This document shows, piece after piece, positions 1 to 7,251 of a stretch of 22,104 nucleotides of DNA. Numbering within the stretch: the stretch's first letter is position 1; each line of letters starts with the position of its first letter. Below the pieces are notes generated by a model. The model did no database searches, was not told the origin of the DNA, and saw nothing but the letters and a program-made list of their open reading frames with translations. A program made the position numbers and the translations under genes. The stretch lies in the NCBI GenBank assembly GCA_041178545.1, contig JBEGVB010000203.1, positions 1 to 22,104 of the forward strand, given 5' to 3'. The DNA comes from JBEATZ01 sp041178545 (lineage in GTDB: Bacteria > Planctomycetota > UBA1135 > UBA2386).

Positions 1-267
1 GCCGCCGAGGCGCTGCGCATCGGCCTCGCCAACGCAGTGGTCCCGGATGCCGAGGTGGTGGCCCGCGCCATGGCCATCGCCAACGAGATCGCCCAGAACG
101 GCAGGCTGGCCGTGCGCGGAGCCAAGCAGGCACTCAACTCCATCTCGCGCCCCGGGCAGGACCACGCCATCGCGACCGAGAGCCGCATCCAGGCCAAGCT
201 GTTCGACAGCGAGGACAAGCGCAAGCGCATGGACGCGTTCCTCAACAAGCAGAAGAAGTCCACATGA
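1..267 (+). CDS. Enoyl-CoA hydratase/isomerase family protein, C-terminal fragment (5' end outside window)
   Basis: The frame is open from the first base and ends in TGA at 265-267, giving 88 residues of the C-terminal part of a crotonase-fold protein. The opening stretch AAEALRIGLANAVVPDAEV matches the conserved 'A.EA..iGLvn.vvp' segment that follows the active site in enoyl-CoA hydratases, and the later GRLAVRGAKQAL matches the family's '.PlAvr.aK.a' helix. Family members hydrate trans-2-enoyl-CoA to 3-hydroxyacyl-CoA in the cytoplasm. The catalytic glutamates lie upstream of the window, so activity and substrate cannot be judged. The stop overlaps the next gene's start in an ATGA junction. 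The downstream 3-hydroxyacyl-CoA dehydrogenase would perform the next beta-oxidation step, which supports the call. A related crotonase activity, such as an isomerase, remains possible. Confidence 0.85.
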   Translation, partial: AAEALRIGLANAVVPDAEVVARAMAIANEIAQNGRLAVRGAKQALNSISRPGQDHAIATESRIQAKLFDSEDKRKRMDAFLNKQKKST

Positions 268-1124
268 GCACCCTCCAGTTCCCCACCGTTGCAGTCCTAG
301 GCGCCGGCACCATGGGGGCCGGCATCGCCCAAGTGTGCGCCCAGGCCGGCAGCCGCGTCGTCCTGCAGGACGTCAAGGACGAGTTCGTCGCCCGCGGCAG
401 GCAACGCATCGAGGAGTCGCTTGCCACCGGTGTCGCCAAGCAGAAGGTCACCGTCGAGTTGCGCGACGCCACGCTCTCGCGCCTCACCACCACTACGGAC
501 CGCGCTGCGGCTGCACGCGAGGCCGACCTGGTGATCGAGGCCGTGCCCGAGGTGCTGGAGCTCAAGAACGGCATCTTCCGCGAGCTCGCTGCCGTCTGCC
601 GTGCCGACGCAGTGCTCGCCACCAACACCTCCTCGCTGTCGCTCGCCGGGGTCTTTGCCGGCGTGCCGCACCCCGGCCGCTGTCTCGGCATGCACTGGTT
701 CAACCCGCCGCCCATCATGAAGCTGCTGGAGGTCGTCAAGCTCGCGGACACAGACCAGGCCGTGATCGGCCGGGTGCTCTCCTACGCCACGGCATGCGGA
801 AAGGAGCCCATCCTGGTGAAGGACAGCCCGGGATTCGCGAGTTCGCGCCTCGGCGTCTGCCTCGGGCTGGAGGCCATCCGCATGGTGGAGTCCGGCGTCG
901 CCTCACCGGAGGACATCGACAAGGCCATGGTGCTCGGCTACGGCCACCCGATGGGCCCGCTCAAACTCACCGACCTCGTCGGGCTGGACGTGCGCATGGC
1001 CATTGCCGACTACCTGCGCAAGGAGCTCGACCACCCCGGCTTCGAGGTGCCCGAGCTCATGCGGCGCATGGTCGCGGAAGGCAAGCTGGGCAAGAAGTCC
1101 GGCAAGGGCTTCTACCAGTGGTGA
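264..1124 (+). CDS. 3-hydroxyacyl-CoA (3-hydroxybutyryl-CoA) dehydrogenase
   Basis: This 286-residue protein has the usual size of stand-alone 3-hydroxybutyryl-CoA dehydrogenases, which oxidise (S)-3-hydroxyacyl-CoA with NAD(P) in the cytoplasm. The N-terminal Rossmann fold shows the dinucleotide loop G13-A-G15-T-M-G18. The substrate part carries TNTSS at 120-124, with the family's active-site serine, then GMHWFNPPP with His144 and the partner Glu156. The C-terminal helical domain has GYGHPMGPLKLTDLVGLD and ends KSGKGFYQW, both typical. The position normally occupied by the conserved Asn in 'PGFxxNR' is Ser194 (PGFASSR). This looks like a subfamily trait because the rest of the protein is intact. 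The start is the ATG inside the ATGA overlap with the upstream hydratase gene, so the pair is probably translationally coupled. Confidence 0.92.
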   Translation: MSTLQFPTVAVLGAGTMGAGIAQVCAQAGSRVVLQDVKDEFVARGRQRIEESLATGVAKQKVTVELRDATLSRLTTTTDRAAAAREADLVIEAVPEVLELKNGIFRELAAVCRADAVLATNTSSLSLAGVFAGVPHPGRCLGMHWFNPPPIMKLLEVVKLADTDQAVIGRVLSYATACGKEPILVKDSPGFASSRLGVCLGLEAIRMVESGVASPEDIDKAMVLGYGHPMGPLKLTDLVGLDVRMAIADYLRKELDHPGFEVPELMRRMVAEGKLGKKSGKGFYQW

Positions 1125-1129
1125 GACCG

Positions 1130-1150
1130 TTCCCGGCCCAGGGCCGGGAA
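1130..1150 (+). terminator. GC-rich hairpin after the dehydrogenase gene
   Basis: A perfect 10-bp inverted repeat (TTCCCGGCCC, one A, GGGCCGGGAA) begins five bases after the stop codon of the dehydrogenase gene. The fully paired form has a one-base loop, so the real hairpin probably has nine pairs and a three-base loop. No T-tract follows, so it is not a textbook intrinsic terminator; in GC-rich genomes such hairpins often mark transcript ends. It separates the fatty-acid pair from the TonB receptor gene. Confidence 0.5.
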
Positions 1151-1221
1151 AGTTGCTGAACCGATCCGACACGGTGCCGTTGGTTGCCCGCGACCCCCGC
1201 GCACCCCAACTCCCCCGCACG

Positions 1222-3402
1222 ATGACGACGCAGAGCGCTCCCGTCGCGTTCCTCCTCTCCCTCGCCGTCAGTTCCGTGGTCGCCGCCCAGCAGGCTACCC
1301 CCAGCACCGCCGGCAACCCCGCGCAGCAGCCGCCCGAGTCCAGGCAGTCGAGCGCCCAGGACCCGAAGGTCCAGGCGGCCGGGGACCAGCGGCTCGATCC
1401 AGTGATCATCACGGCCACTCGGTCCGCTGCGAGTGCCATGGAGGCGCCGTACGCCACGGCCACGGTGGGGGCGGCAGAGATCGAGGAACGCTCGATGCGC
1501 TCGACGCCGCAGGCACTCCGCTACGTGCCCGGTGTGATGGTGCAGGAGACCTCGCCGGGCCAGGGCTCGCCCTTCATCCGCGGCTTCACCGGCTACGGCA
1601 ACGTGCTCCTGATCGACGGCGTGCGGCTCAACAACAGCACGTTCCGGTCGGGCCCCAACCAGTACTGGTCGACGGTGGACTCGCTGTCCATCGACAGGCT
1701 GGAGGTGCTCAAGGGACCGGCTGGTGCGCTCTACGGCAGTGATGCCGTGGGTGGCACGGTGCAGGCCATCACGGTCAGCCCGTGGACCTATGCCGACAAG
1801 GGAATCTCCCACGGTGGCAGCGTCTACACGCGCGCCGCATCGGCCGAGAACTCCATCGCCGGCCGCGCCGAGGTGAGTGTCGGGCAGACCTGGGACGATG
1901 GATCGCGCACCGGCTTCCTCGTCGGCGGCGACAGCAGGTACCTCGACGACATCGAGGCAGGCGAGGGAACCGGGCTGCAGGAGAACACCGGCTACGACGA
2001 ACAGGCCCTCGACGTGAAGGTGGAGCACCACGTCGACAGCAAGTCGAAGTTCGTGTTCCTGCAGCAGGCCGTCAACCAGAACGACGTCCCGCGCACGCAT
2101 GCGACCGTCGACGGCATCTCGTGGCGCGGCACCACGGTCGGCACCGACCTGCAGCGCGACCTCGACCAGCGGCGCAGGCTCACCTACCTGCAGTACCACG
2201 TGGACGACCTGGACGGCGCGTTCTCGTCGATGCGTTTCAATGCCTCGTGGCAGGAGCAGAGCGAGGACCAGGACCGCACCACGGGCGCCGGAGCGTTCCA
2301 GCAGCAGGGCTTCGAGGTGGGCACGCTCGGACTCTGGGCCCAGTTCGAGTCGGAGACCGACCTCGGCACCCTCACCTACGGTGTCGATTGGTACAACGAC
2401 TCGGTCGACTCGTACTCTTCCACCAACCCGATCCAGGGGCCGGTGGCCGACGACGCGAGCTATGACCTGCTCGGCGTTTTCGTGCAGGACCAGACGCCGC
2501 TCTGGGAGGGTTCCGAGCTGATCGTCGGTGGCCGCTGGACGTATGCGGCTGCCGATGCCGACAGCGTGCGGGACCCGGCCACCGGGACGCAGATCGCGCT
2601 CGACGACTCGTGGACCCAGCTGACCGGCAACGCACGGTTGCGGCAGGACCTCGTCGAGAAGCAGTGGAACGTCTTCGGCGGCGTGTCGCAGGGCTTTCGT
2701 GCGCCGTCGCTCGCCGACCTGACGCTCCTCGACCTCGCGCGCAGCGGCGAGATCGAGGTCCCTAGTACCGGCCTCGACCCCGAGGAGTACCTCACCTACG
2801 AGGTGGGCACCAAGGTGCAGCAGGGGACCGTGACCGCACAGTGCGCGTGGTTCTGGACCGACATCGAGGACCAGATCCAGCGCTTCCCCACGGGCACGAC
2901 GATCGGCACGTCGCAGGTCATCACCAAGGAGAACGTCGGCAACGGGTACATCCAAGGCGTGGAGCTCGAGTCTGCCTGGCGCTTCGTCGAGTCGACCACC
3001 CTGTTCGGCAACGTCACGTGGCAGCAGGGTCGCGTCGAGAACTACAACAGCGGCGGCACGGAGCTGCAGGAAGAGCACGTGAGCCGGTTGATGCCGCTTA
3101 CCGGGCTCGTCGGCGTGCGCTGGCAGCCCGAGGGCAGCAGGTTCCGCGTCGAGACGCTGGTGATGCACGCGGAGGAGCAGGACAAGCTCAGTGCAGGCGA
3201 CGTGCGCGACACGCAGCGCATCCCGCCCGGCGGCACGCCGAGCTGGACCATCTGGAACGCATGGCTCGTCTGGGACATGACTGAGCGGGCCAAGCTGGTG
3301 CTGGGCTGTGAGAACCTCACGGATGACGACTACCGCGTGCACGGTTCGGGCTCGAACTCGCCCGGGCGGAACTTCCTGGTGTCGATGCGCGTGACGTTCT
3401 GA
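1222..3402 (+). CDS. TonB-dependent outer-membrane receptor
   Basis: The 726-residue product has the layout of a TonB-dependent receptor, which takes up iron complexes, haem, cobalamin or carbohydrates across the outer membrane using TonB energy. A hydrophobic stretch at about 8-22 ending AA-QQ looks like a Sec signal. A TonB-box-like DPVIITATR sits at 59-67. The plug domain at about 75-190 includes GSPFIRGFTGYGNVLLIDGV and LEVLKGPAGALYGSDAVGG. A long beta-barrel follows with FRAPSLADL and ends in aromatic Phe (SMRVTF), as required for barrel assembly. The closest impression is the haem/haemoglobin-type receptor group, but the ligand cannot be read from sequence. The start is uncertain: from this ATG the signal has no Lys or Arg in its n-region, whereas in-frame GTG 1174 or TTG 1180 would add arginines. 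No clear Shine-Dalgarno precedes any of them. No TonB, ExbB or ExbD gene is adjacent. Confidence 0.9.
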   Translation: MTTQSAPVAFLLSLAVSSVVAAQQATPSTAGNPAQQPPESRQSSAQDPKVQAAGDQRLDPVIITATRSAASAMEAPYATATVGAAEIEERSMRSTPQALRYVPGVMVQETSPGQGSPFIRGFTGYGNVLLIDGVRLNNSTFRSGPNQYWSTVDSLSIDRLEVLKGPAGALYGSDAVGGTVQAITVSPWTYADKGISHGGSVYTRAASAENSIAGRAEVSVGQTWDDGSRTGFLVGGDSRYLDDIEAGEGTGLQENTGYDEQALDVKVEHHVDSKSKFVFLQQAVNQNDVPRTHATVDGISWRGTTVGTDLQRDLDQRRRLTYLQYHVDDLDGAFSSMRFNASWQEQSEDQDRTTGAGAFQQQGFEVGTLGLWAQFESETDLGTLTYGVDWYNDSVDSYSSTNPIQGPVADDASYDLLGVFVQDQTPLWEGSELIVGGRWTYAAADADSVRDPATGTQIALDDSWTQLTGNARLRQDLVEKQWNVFGGVSQGFRAPSLADLTLLDLARSGEIEVPSTGLDPEEYLTYEVGTKVQQGTVTAQCAWFWTDIEDQIQRFPTGTTIGTSQVITKENVGNGYIQGVELESAWRFVESTTLFGNVTWQQGRVENYNSGGTELQEEHVSRLMPLTGLVGVRWQPEGSRFRVETLVMHAEEQDKLSAGDVRDTQRIPPGGTPSWTIWNAWLVWDMTERAKLVLGCENLTDDDYRVHGSGSNSPGRNFLVSMRVTF

Positions 3403-3534
3403 TCCCGTGCACGCCTTGATCCGCGCGGTGCGGTGGGCGTTTCGGCGCAGCCATACTCTCCGCAGCTCATGACGTGGGCTGCAGCGCACGGAGATTGCGT
3501 CGCTGCAGCATGTGTCAGACCGGGAGACAGGGGC

Positions 3535-3562
3535 GAGACAGCCCGGCGACCCGCGCTAGACT
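3535..3562 (+). promoter_or_regulatory. Possible sigma-70-type promoter upstream of the glycan operon
   Basis: GAGACA (3535-3540) and TAGACT (3557-3562) are separated by 16 bases, each matching the sigma-70 consensus at four of six positions. The relatively AT-rich TAGACT stands out in this GC-rich gap, and it lies about 130 bases before the first glycosyltransferase start. Matches of this quality can occur by chance. The rest of the 291-bp gap (3403-3693) shows no credible gene; the hairpin at 3623-3651 is described separately. Confidence 0.25.
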
Positions 3563-3622
3563 CCTCAGCCCCACGCGGAGCCCCTCCTCTCCGTGCCGGG
3601 ACCGTTCCATGTTCGTTGACTG

Positions 3623-3651
3623 CAGTGCGCAGCGCTTGCTGCTGCGCACTG
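3623..3651 (+). promoter_or_regulatory. Strong hairpin / inverted repeat in the leader of the glycan operon
   Basis: CAGTGCGCAGC and GCTGCGCACTG form a perfect 11-bp inverted repeat around the seven-base loop GCTTGCT. It lies 42 bases before the start of the first glycosyltransferase and is followed by the relatively T-rich GTTCGTAGTTTGTGG. It could be a transcription attenuator or terminator in the operon leader, the terminator of the upstream receptor gene, or a regulator-binding palindrome. A TTGACT at 3616-3621 resembles a -35 box, but no matching -10 is seen at 16-18 bases. Confidence 0.5.
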
Positions 3652-3693
3652 GTTCGTAGTTTGTGGACCGGTTTGCGGGCCTTGCCCACCCCT

Positions 3694-4866
3694 ATGCGCG
3701 TCCTCACCTACAGCCACGACTCCTTCGGACTCGGACACTTGCGCCGCAGCCTGACCCTCGCGCATGCGTTCGTGAGCCGCGACCGCACGGCACAGGCTCT
3801 GTGCATCACGGGCTCCCCGGTTCCCGAACTCTTCGGCCTCCCCGAGCGCTGTGACCTGCTCAAGTTGCCAGCCATCACCAAGGACGAGGCCGGCAACTAC
3901 GTGCCTCGGTCCCTGCGGATGCCGTTTGCCGAACTCGTGCAGCTGCGCAGCGACCTCATCACGGCAGCGGTCCGCTCCTTCCGACCGCACCTGGTGTTGG
4001 TGGACCACACGGCCCAGGGCGCCGGCGGGGAACTGCTCCCGGTGCTGCGCCGGATCCGCAGCGAACTCGTCCAGACCCGCGTCGTGCTCGGGATGCGCGA
4101 CATCTACGACGACCCCGCACGCGCTCATGCCGAGTTCTCCCGCAGGGGGACCAGTGAGGCGATTGCAAACCTCTACGACCACGTGCTGGTGTACGGGCAG
4201 CGGGGCATCGCCATCGAGCCCGCGAGCTACGGGCTGCCTGAGTCGGTCGCCTCGCGGACGAGCCATGTCGGTGCCGTGGTTGCGCCGGAGGCCCACCGCT
4301 TGCGGCTGCAACGTGGCCCGGGGCCGCTGCACATCCTCGGCACCGCGGGTGGCGGCGAGGACGGCTACGACCTGTTGCGATCGGTGGTTGCCGCGGTACG
4401 CGGTCCCATGGCAGGCAGGGATCTTCGTGCAACGGTCGTGGCAGGTCCCTTGCTGCCACCGCCGCAGTGGGAGTCGCTGCAGCGCGCGGCTGCGGGCGAC
4501 GACCGCATCCAGCTCGTCCGCACGACCCGTGCGATGCACGAGTTGATGGACCATGCCGACCTCGTGATCGGCATGGGTGGCTACAACACCGTGTACGAGA
4601 CGCTTGCCCGCGGACTGCCCATGCTGGTGTGGCCCCGCGTGAAGCCTCGGCGCGAGCAGATCGAGCGCTGCACGCGACTGGCAGCACTCGGCGCACTCGT
4701 CGTCATGCCGCACGAGGCGGTGCAGGACCCGCACGCGGTCTCTGCGCTCGTGGAGCAAGCTGCCGAGTTCCGTCCCAACCTGGACACCCTGCGCTTCGAT
4801 GGTGCCGCCCAAGCGGCATCGGAGTGCCTGGCCGTCCACCGTCCCATGTCCACGGCGGGCAAGTGA
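3694..4866 (+). CDS. MurG/GT28-like glycosyltransferase (COG4671-type 'predicted glycosyltransferase')
   Basis: This 390-residue protein resembles the GT-B fold 'predicted glycosyltransferase' family related to MurG, cytoplasmic or membrane-associated enzymes that transfer a sugar from a nucleotide donor. The start MRVLTYSHDSFGLGHLRRSL is the family's N-terminal signature, with the Gly-His-rich acceptor loop at residues 11-18, and it fixes the start at this ATG although the frame is open further upstream. The C-terminal donor-binding part has VIGMGGYNTVYETLARGLP from residue 291, then PRVKPRREQIERC, as in this family. There is no signal peptide or membrane segment and no obvious Shine-Dalgarno. 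It is the first gene of the tight cluster, one base before the next glycosyltransferase gene. Sugar and acceptor are unknown. Confidence 0.85.
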   Translation: MRVLTYSHDSFGLGHLRRSLTLAHAFVSRDRTAQALCITGSPVPELFGLPERCDLLKLPAITKDEAGNYVPRSLRMPFAELVQLRSDLITAAVRSFRPHLVLVDHTAQGAGGELLPVLRRIRSELVQTRVVLGMRDIYDDPARAHAEFSRRGTSEAIANLYDHVLVYGQRGIAIEPASYGLPESVASRTSHVGAVVAPEAHRLRLQRGPGPLHILGTAGGGEDGYDLLRSVVAAVRGPMAGRDLRATVVAGPLLPPPQWESLQRAAAGDDRIQLVRTTRAMHELMDHADLVIGMGGYNTVYETLARGLPMLVWPRVKPRREQIERCTRLAALGALVVMPHEAVQDPHAVSALVEQAAEFRPNLDTLRFDGAAQAASECLAVHRPMSTAGK

Positions 4867-4867
4867 G

Positions 4868-6097
4868 ATGACCCTTCGCGTCGGCTACGTGCTGAAGAAG
4901 TTCCCCCGCAACTCGGAGACCTTCGTGCTCAACGAGATCCTCGAGCTGGAGCGCCAGGGGGTCGAGGTCACCGTGTTCAGCCTCAACCGGCCCGACGACG
5001 GGGTGTTCCACCGTGCGCTCAGCGAACTGCGGCGACCGGTGGTGTACCTGCCCTCGCGCAAGACCGATGCGACACTGGGTCACCTGCGTGCCCAGCTACC
5101 CATGCTGCGCAGTGCGGTTGCAGGGCTGTGGCGCGAGTTCGAGGACCTCGTCGGCTCGGGACGCCCCGACGTGTGGCAGGTGCTGGGCTGGGGCATCGAC
5201 GTCGCCGCAATGGCACGCGAGCGCGGCATCCACCGACTCCATGCCCACTTCGCCACCGTCGCGGCCCACGTTGCGCGAGTGGCCCACAACCTGACCGCGA
5301 TCCCGTTCAGCGTGACTTGCCACGCGAAGGACATCTACCGCGAGGGCGTCACCGCCTCCCGGTTCACCTCGTTGCTCGGTCGCTCCGACTTCGTCGTCAC
5401 CGTGTGCGAGGCCAACAAGCGCCACATCGTCGAACAACTCGGCGGTGACGCCCTCGACGTGAGGGTGCTCTACAACGGCGTCGACACCAGCGCCTTCCAC
5501 CCGCGCAACCGCGCGCCGGACCGCACTCCGCACGTCCTGGGCGTCGGTCGCCTCGTCGAGAAGAAGGGCTTCCACCTGCTGCTGGAGGCGCTTGCCCGCA
5601 TGGCTGCGCACGGCACCAAGCCGCGCTGCTCGATCGTGGGCGATGGCGAAGAACGGCAGGTGCTGGAGAAGCAGGCGCGCCATCTCGGCCTCGAACACGT
5701 GACGTTCCTCGGCATGCGTACGCAGGACGAGGTTCGGGCGCTGATGCAGCAGGCATCGCTGATGGTGCTGCCATGCATCATCGGCGCCGACGGCAACCGC
5801 GACGCGCTGCCCACGGTGCTCCTCGAGGCCATGGCAGCCGGGCTGCCGGTGATGAGTTCGCCCGTCGGCGGCGTCGAGGAGATCGTCGACCACGGTCGTG
5901 CAGGCGTGCTCGTCGCGCCCGGCGACGTGGATGCGCTCGCGCGCGGCATGACGGCGTTGCTGGCGGATCCGTCCAAGCTCGACAGCCTCGCGGCCGCCGG
6001 GCGCGCGCGGGCCGTCAGCCACTTCGACCTCTCGACCAACGTGGGCAGGCTGCGTTCGTGGTACGAGGCGCCTGCGCGGAGGAATGCAGCTCAGTGA
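4868..6097 (+). CDS. GT4-family glycosyltransferase (first of two)
   Basis: The 409-residue product is a retaining GT-B glycosyltransferase of family GT4. It opens VGYVLKKFPRNSETFVLNEI, typical of the exopolysaccharide and colanic-acid-type GT4 branch. LHAHFATVAAHVARVA and SVTCHAKDIYRE follow in the acceptor domain, then VLYNGVDTSAFHP at the interdomain linker. The C-terminal donor domain has GVGRLVEKKGFHLLLEALA, a GDGEER loop and RDALPTVLLEAMAAGLPV. The second glutamate of the GT4 EX7E motif is Glu320, while the first position is Asp312, a variant common in this branch. The likely role is adding a hexose or similar residue to a growing saccharide at the cytoplasmic face. The start is the ATG one base after the upstream stop. 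The stop overlaps the next gene's GTG start, implying co-translation. Confidence 0.9.
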   Translation: MTLRVGYVLKKFPRNSETFVLNEILELERQGVEVTVFSLNRPDDGVFHRALSELRRPVVYLPSRKTDATLGHLRAQLPMLRSAVAGLWREFEDLVGSGRPDVWQVLGWGIDVAAMARERGIHRLHAHFATVAAHVARVAHNLTAIPFSVTCHAKDIYREGVTASRFTSLLGRSDFVVTVCEANKRHIVEQLGGDALDVRVLYNGVDTSAFHPRNRAPDRTPHVLGVGRLVEKKGFHLLLEALARMAAHGTKPRCSIVGDGEERQVLEKQARHLGLEHVTFLGMRTQDEVRALMQQASLMVLPCIIGADGNRDALPTVLLEAMAAGLPVMSSPVGGVEEIVDHGRAGVLVAPGDVDALARGMTALLADPSKLDSLAAAGRARAVSHFDLSTNVGRLRSWYEAPARRNAAQ

Positions 6098-7251
6098 CCG
6101 CCAAGGTCGCATACCTGTGCGCTGACCCGGGCATCGGCCCCGACGGCACCAAGGGTGCCTCCGTGCACTTCCGTTCGCTTGCTGCTGCATTCGCCAGGAT
6201 CGGGACCGCTCTCGACGTGACCATGGTCCGCCCTGGCGACACGTCCGTGTTCGCACCACATGAGTGCAGGGTCGTGCCGGTTCGCCGTGCGCGGGGGCTG
6301 GAGGGCGAACTGCACCAGCTTGGCCACGGCAGCGTGTTGCTCGACACGCTGGCGGCTGCTGGGCCACATGCTGCGGTGTACGAACGACTCTCCCTGTTCA
6401 GCTGTGCAGGTCTTGCCCACGCACGCCGCAGCGGGATCCCGTTCGTCCTCGAGGTCAACGCGCCGTTGTGGCAGGAGGCCGCAGAGTTCCGCACCCTGCA
6501 CCTGCACGAGACCGCCAAGGCCCTGTGCATGGACGTCGTGCGCGGGGCGGATGCCGTGTTCGCGGTGTCGGCTCCACTGGCCCGGCAGCTCACCGTCCTC
6601 GGTGCCGACCCCAAGCGTGTCCACGTGATGGGCAATGGCGCAGACCTGGAGGCCTTCCGGTCGGCGGTTCCCGCTACCCGTCCTGCGGCGCTTGCAGGCA
6701 AGCCGCTGCTGCTGTTTGCCGGGTCGCTCAAGCCGTGGCACGGGATCGAGTTCCTCGTCCGTGCCTTCGGTGCCCTGCGCAAGAAGGTGGATTGCGGGCT
6801 GTGGGTGGTGGGCGACGGGCCTGGACGCGAGACCCTGGAACGCGCTTCAGCCGGACTGGACGGTGCCATCGTTTGCGAGGGCGCGGTCTCGCACGAACGG
6901 ATGCCATCCCTCCTTGCCGCTGCCGACGCGGTGCTGGCGCCCTATCCTGCTGCTGCCCCCGAGTTCTTCTCGCCGCTCAAGGTCGTCGAGGCGCTTGCCG
7001 CACGGCGCCCGCTCGTTGCGTCCCGCGTTCCCTGCGTGCTCGGGGAGCTGGACGGGTGCGAGTTGCCGGGGCTCCATGCCCCTGATGACGTGGACGACTT
7101 CGTGGGTGCCGTCCAGCGCGTGCTCGCCCGTCCGGACAAGGCGCTGCCTCCTGATGTACTCGTGGCCCGGCTCGACTGGGTGAACAAGGCGAGGCGCATC
7201 CTCGCCAGCCTGCTGCCCGGCAAGGCACCTGCGGAGGTGTCCGTTGGGTGA
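6094..7251 (+). CDS. GT4-family glycosyltransferase (second of two)
   Basis: This 385-residue protein is a second GT4-type enzyme, clearly different in sequence from its neighbour. The N-terminal GTKGASVHFRSLAAAFARIG is the loop seen where GT4 enzymes bind donor phosphate and acceptor. HVMGNGADLEAF marks the domain linker. The donor domain has LLFAGSLKPWHGIEFLVRAF, VVGDGPGRETLE and EFFSPLKVVEALAARRPLVAS, with the SPLK-V-V-E segment standing for the EX7E region. The start is GTG at 6094, inside a four-base overlap with the upstream stop and preceded by a good GGAGG at 6078-6082. The frame is open further upstream but only antiparallel to real coding, so the GTG is preferred. The acceptor is unknown; it most likely extends the same glycan as the two upstream enzymes. 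The end overlaps the ABC gene by eight bases. Confidence 0.88.
   Translation: MTAKVAYLCADPGIGPDGTKGASVHFRSLAAAFARIGTALDVTMVRPGDTSVFAPHECRVVPVRRARGLEGELHQLGHGSVLLDTLAAAGPHAAVYERLSLFSCAGLAHARRSGIPFVLEVNAPLWQEAAEFRTLHLHETAKALCMDVVRGADAVFAVSAPLARQLTVLGADPKRVHVMGNGADLEAFRSAVPATRPAALAGKPLLLFAGSLKPWHGIEFLVRAFGALRKKVDCGLWVVGDGPGRETLERASAGLDGAIVCEGAVSHERMPSLLAAADAVLAPYPAAAPEFFSPLKVVEALAARRPLVASRVPCVLGELDGCELPGLHAPDDVDDFVGAVQRVLARPDKALPPDVLVARLDWVNKARRILASLLPGKAPAEVSVG
7233..7238 (+). promoter_or_regulatory. Ribosome binding site that fixes the TTG start of the ABC exporter
   Basis: GGAGGT lies five bases before the TTG at 7244. No ATG or GTG occurs in frame near it; the next in-frame Met lies about 98 codons downstream, after the first two membrane segments. 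A GTG at 7248 is in the wrong frame. The site sits inside the end of the preceding glycosyltransferase gene. Confidence 0.7.

Noticed and set aside
1057..3489. 810-residue open frame on the minus strand across the TonB receptor gene
   Set aside because: It is the antisense shadow of a strongly supported receptor gene. Its translation is an Arg/His/Val-rich mix with no recognisable domain, as expected from GC-rich codon bias.
3474..3659. Possible 61-residue small gene in the gap before the glycan operon
   Set aside because: The translation is Arg/Ser-rich with no Shine-Dalgarno, and it runs through the perfect hairpin at 3623-3651.
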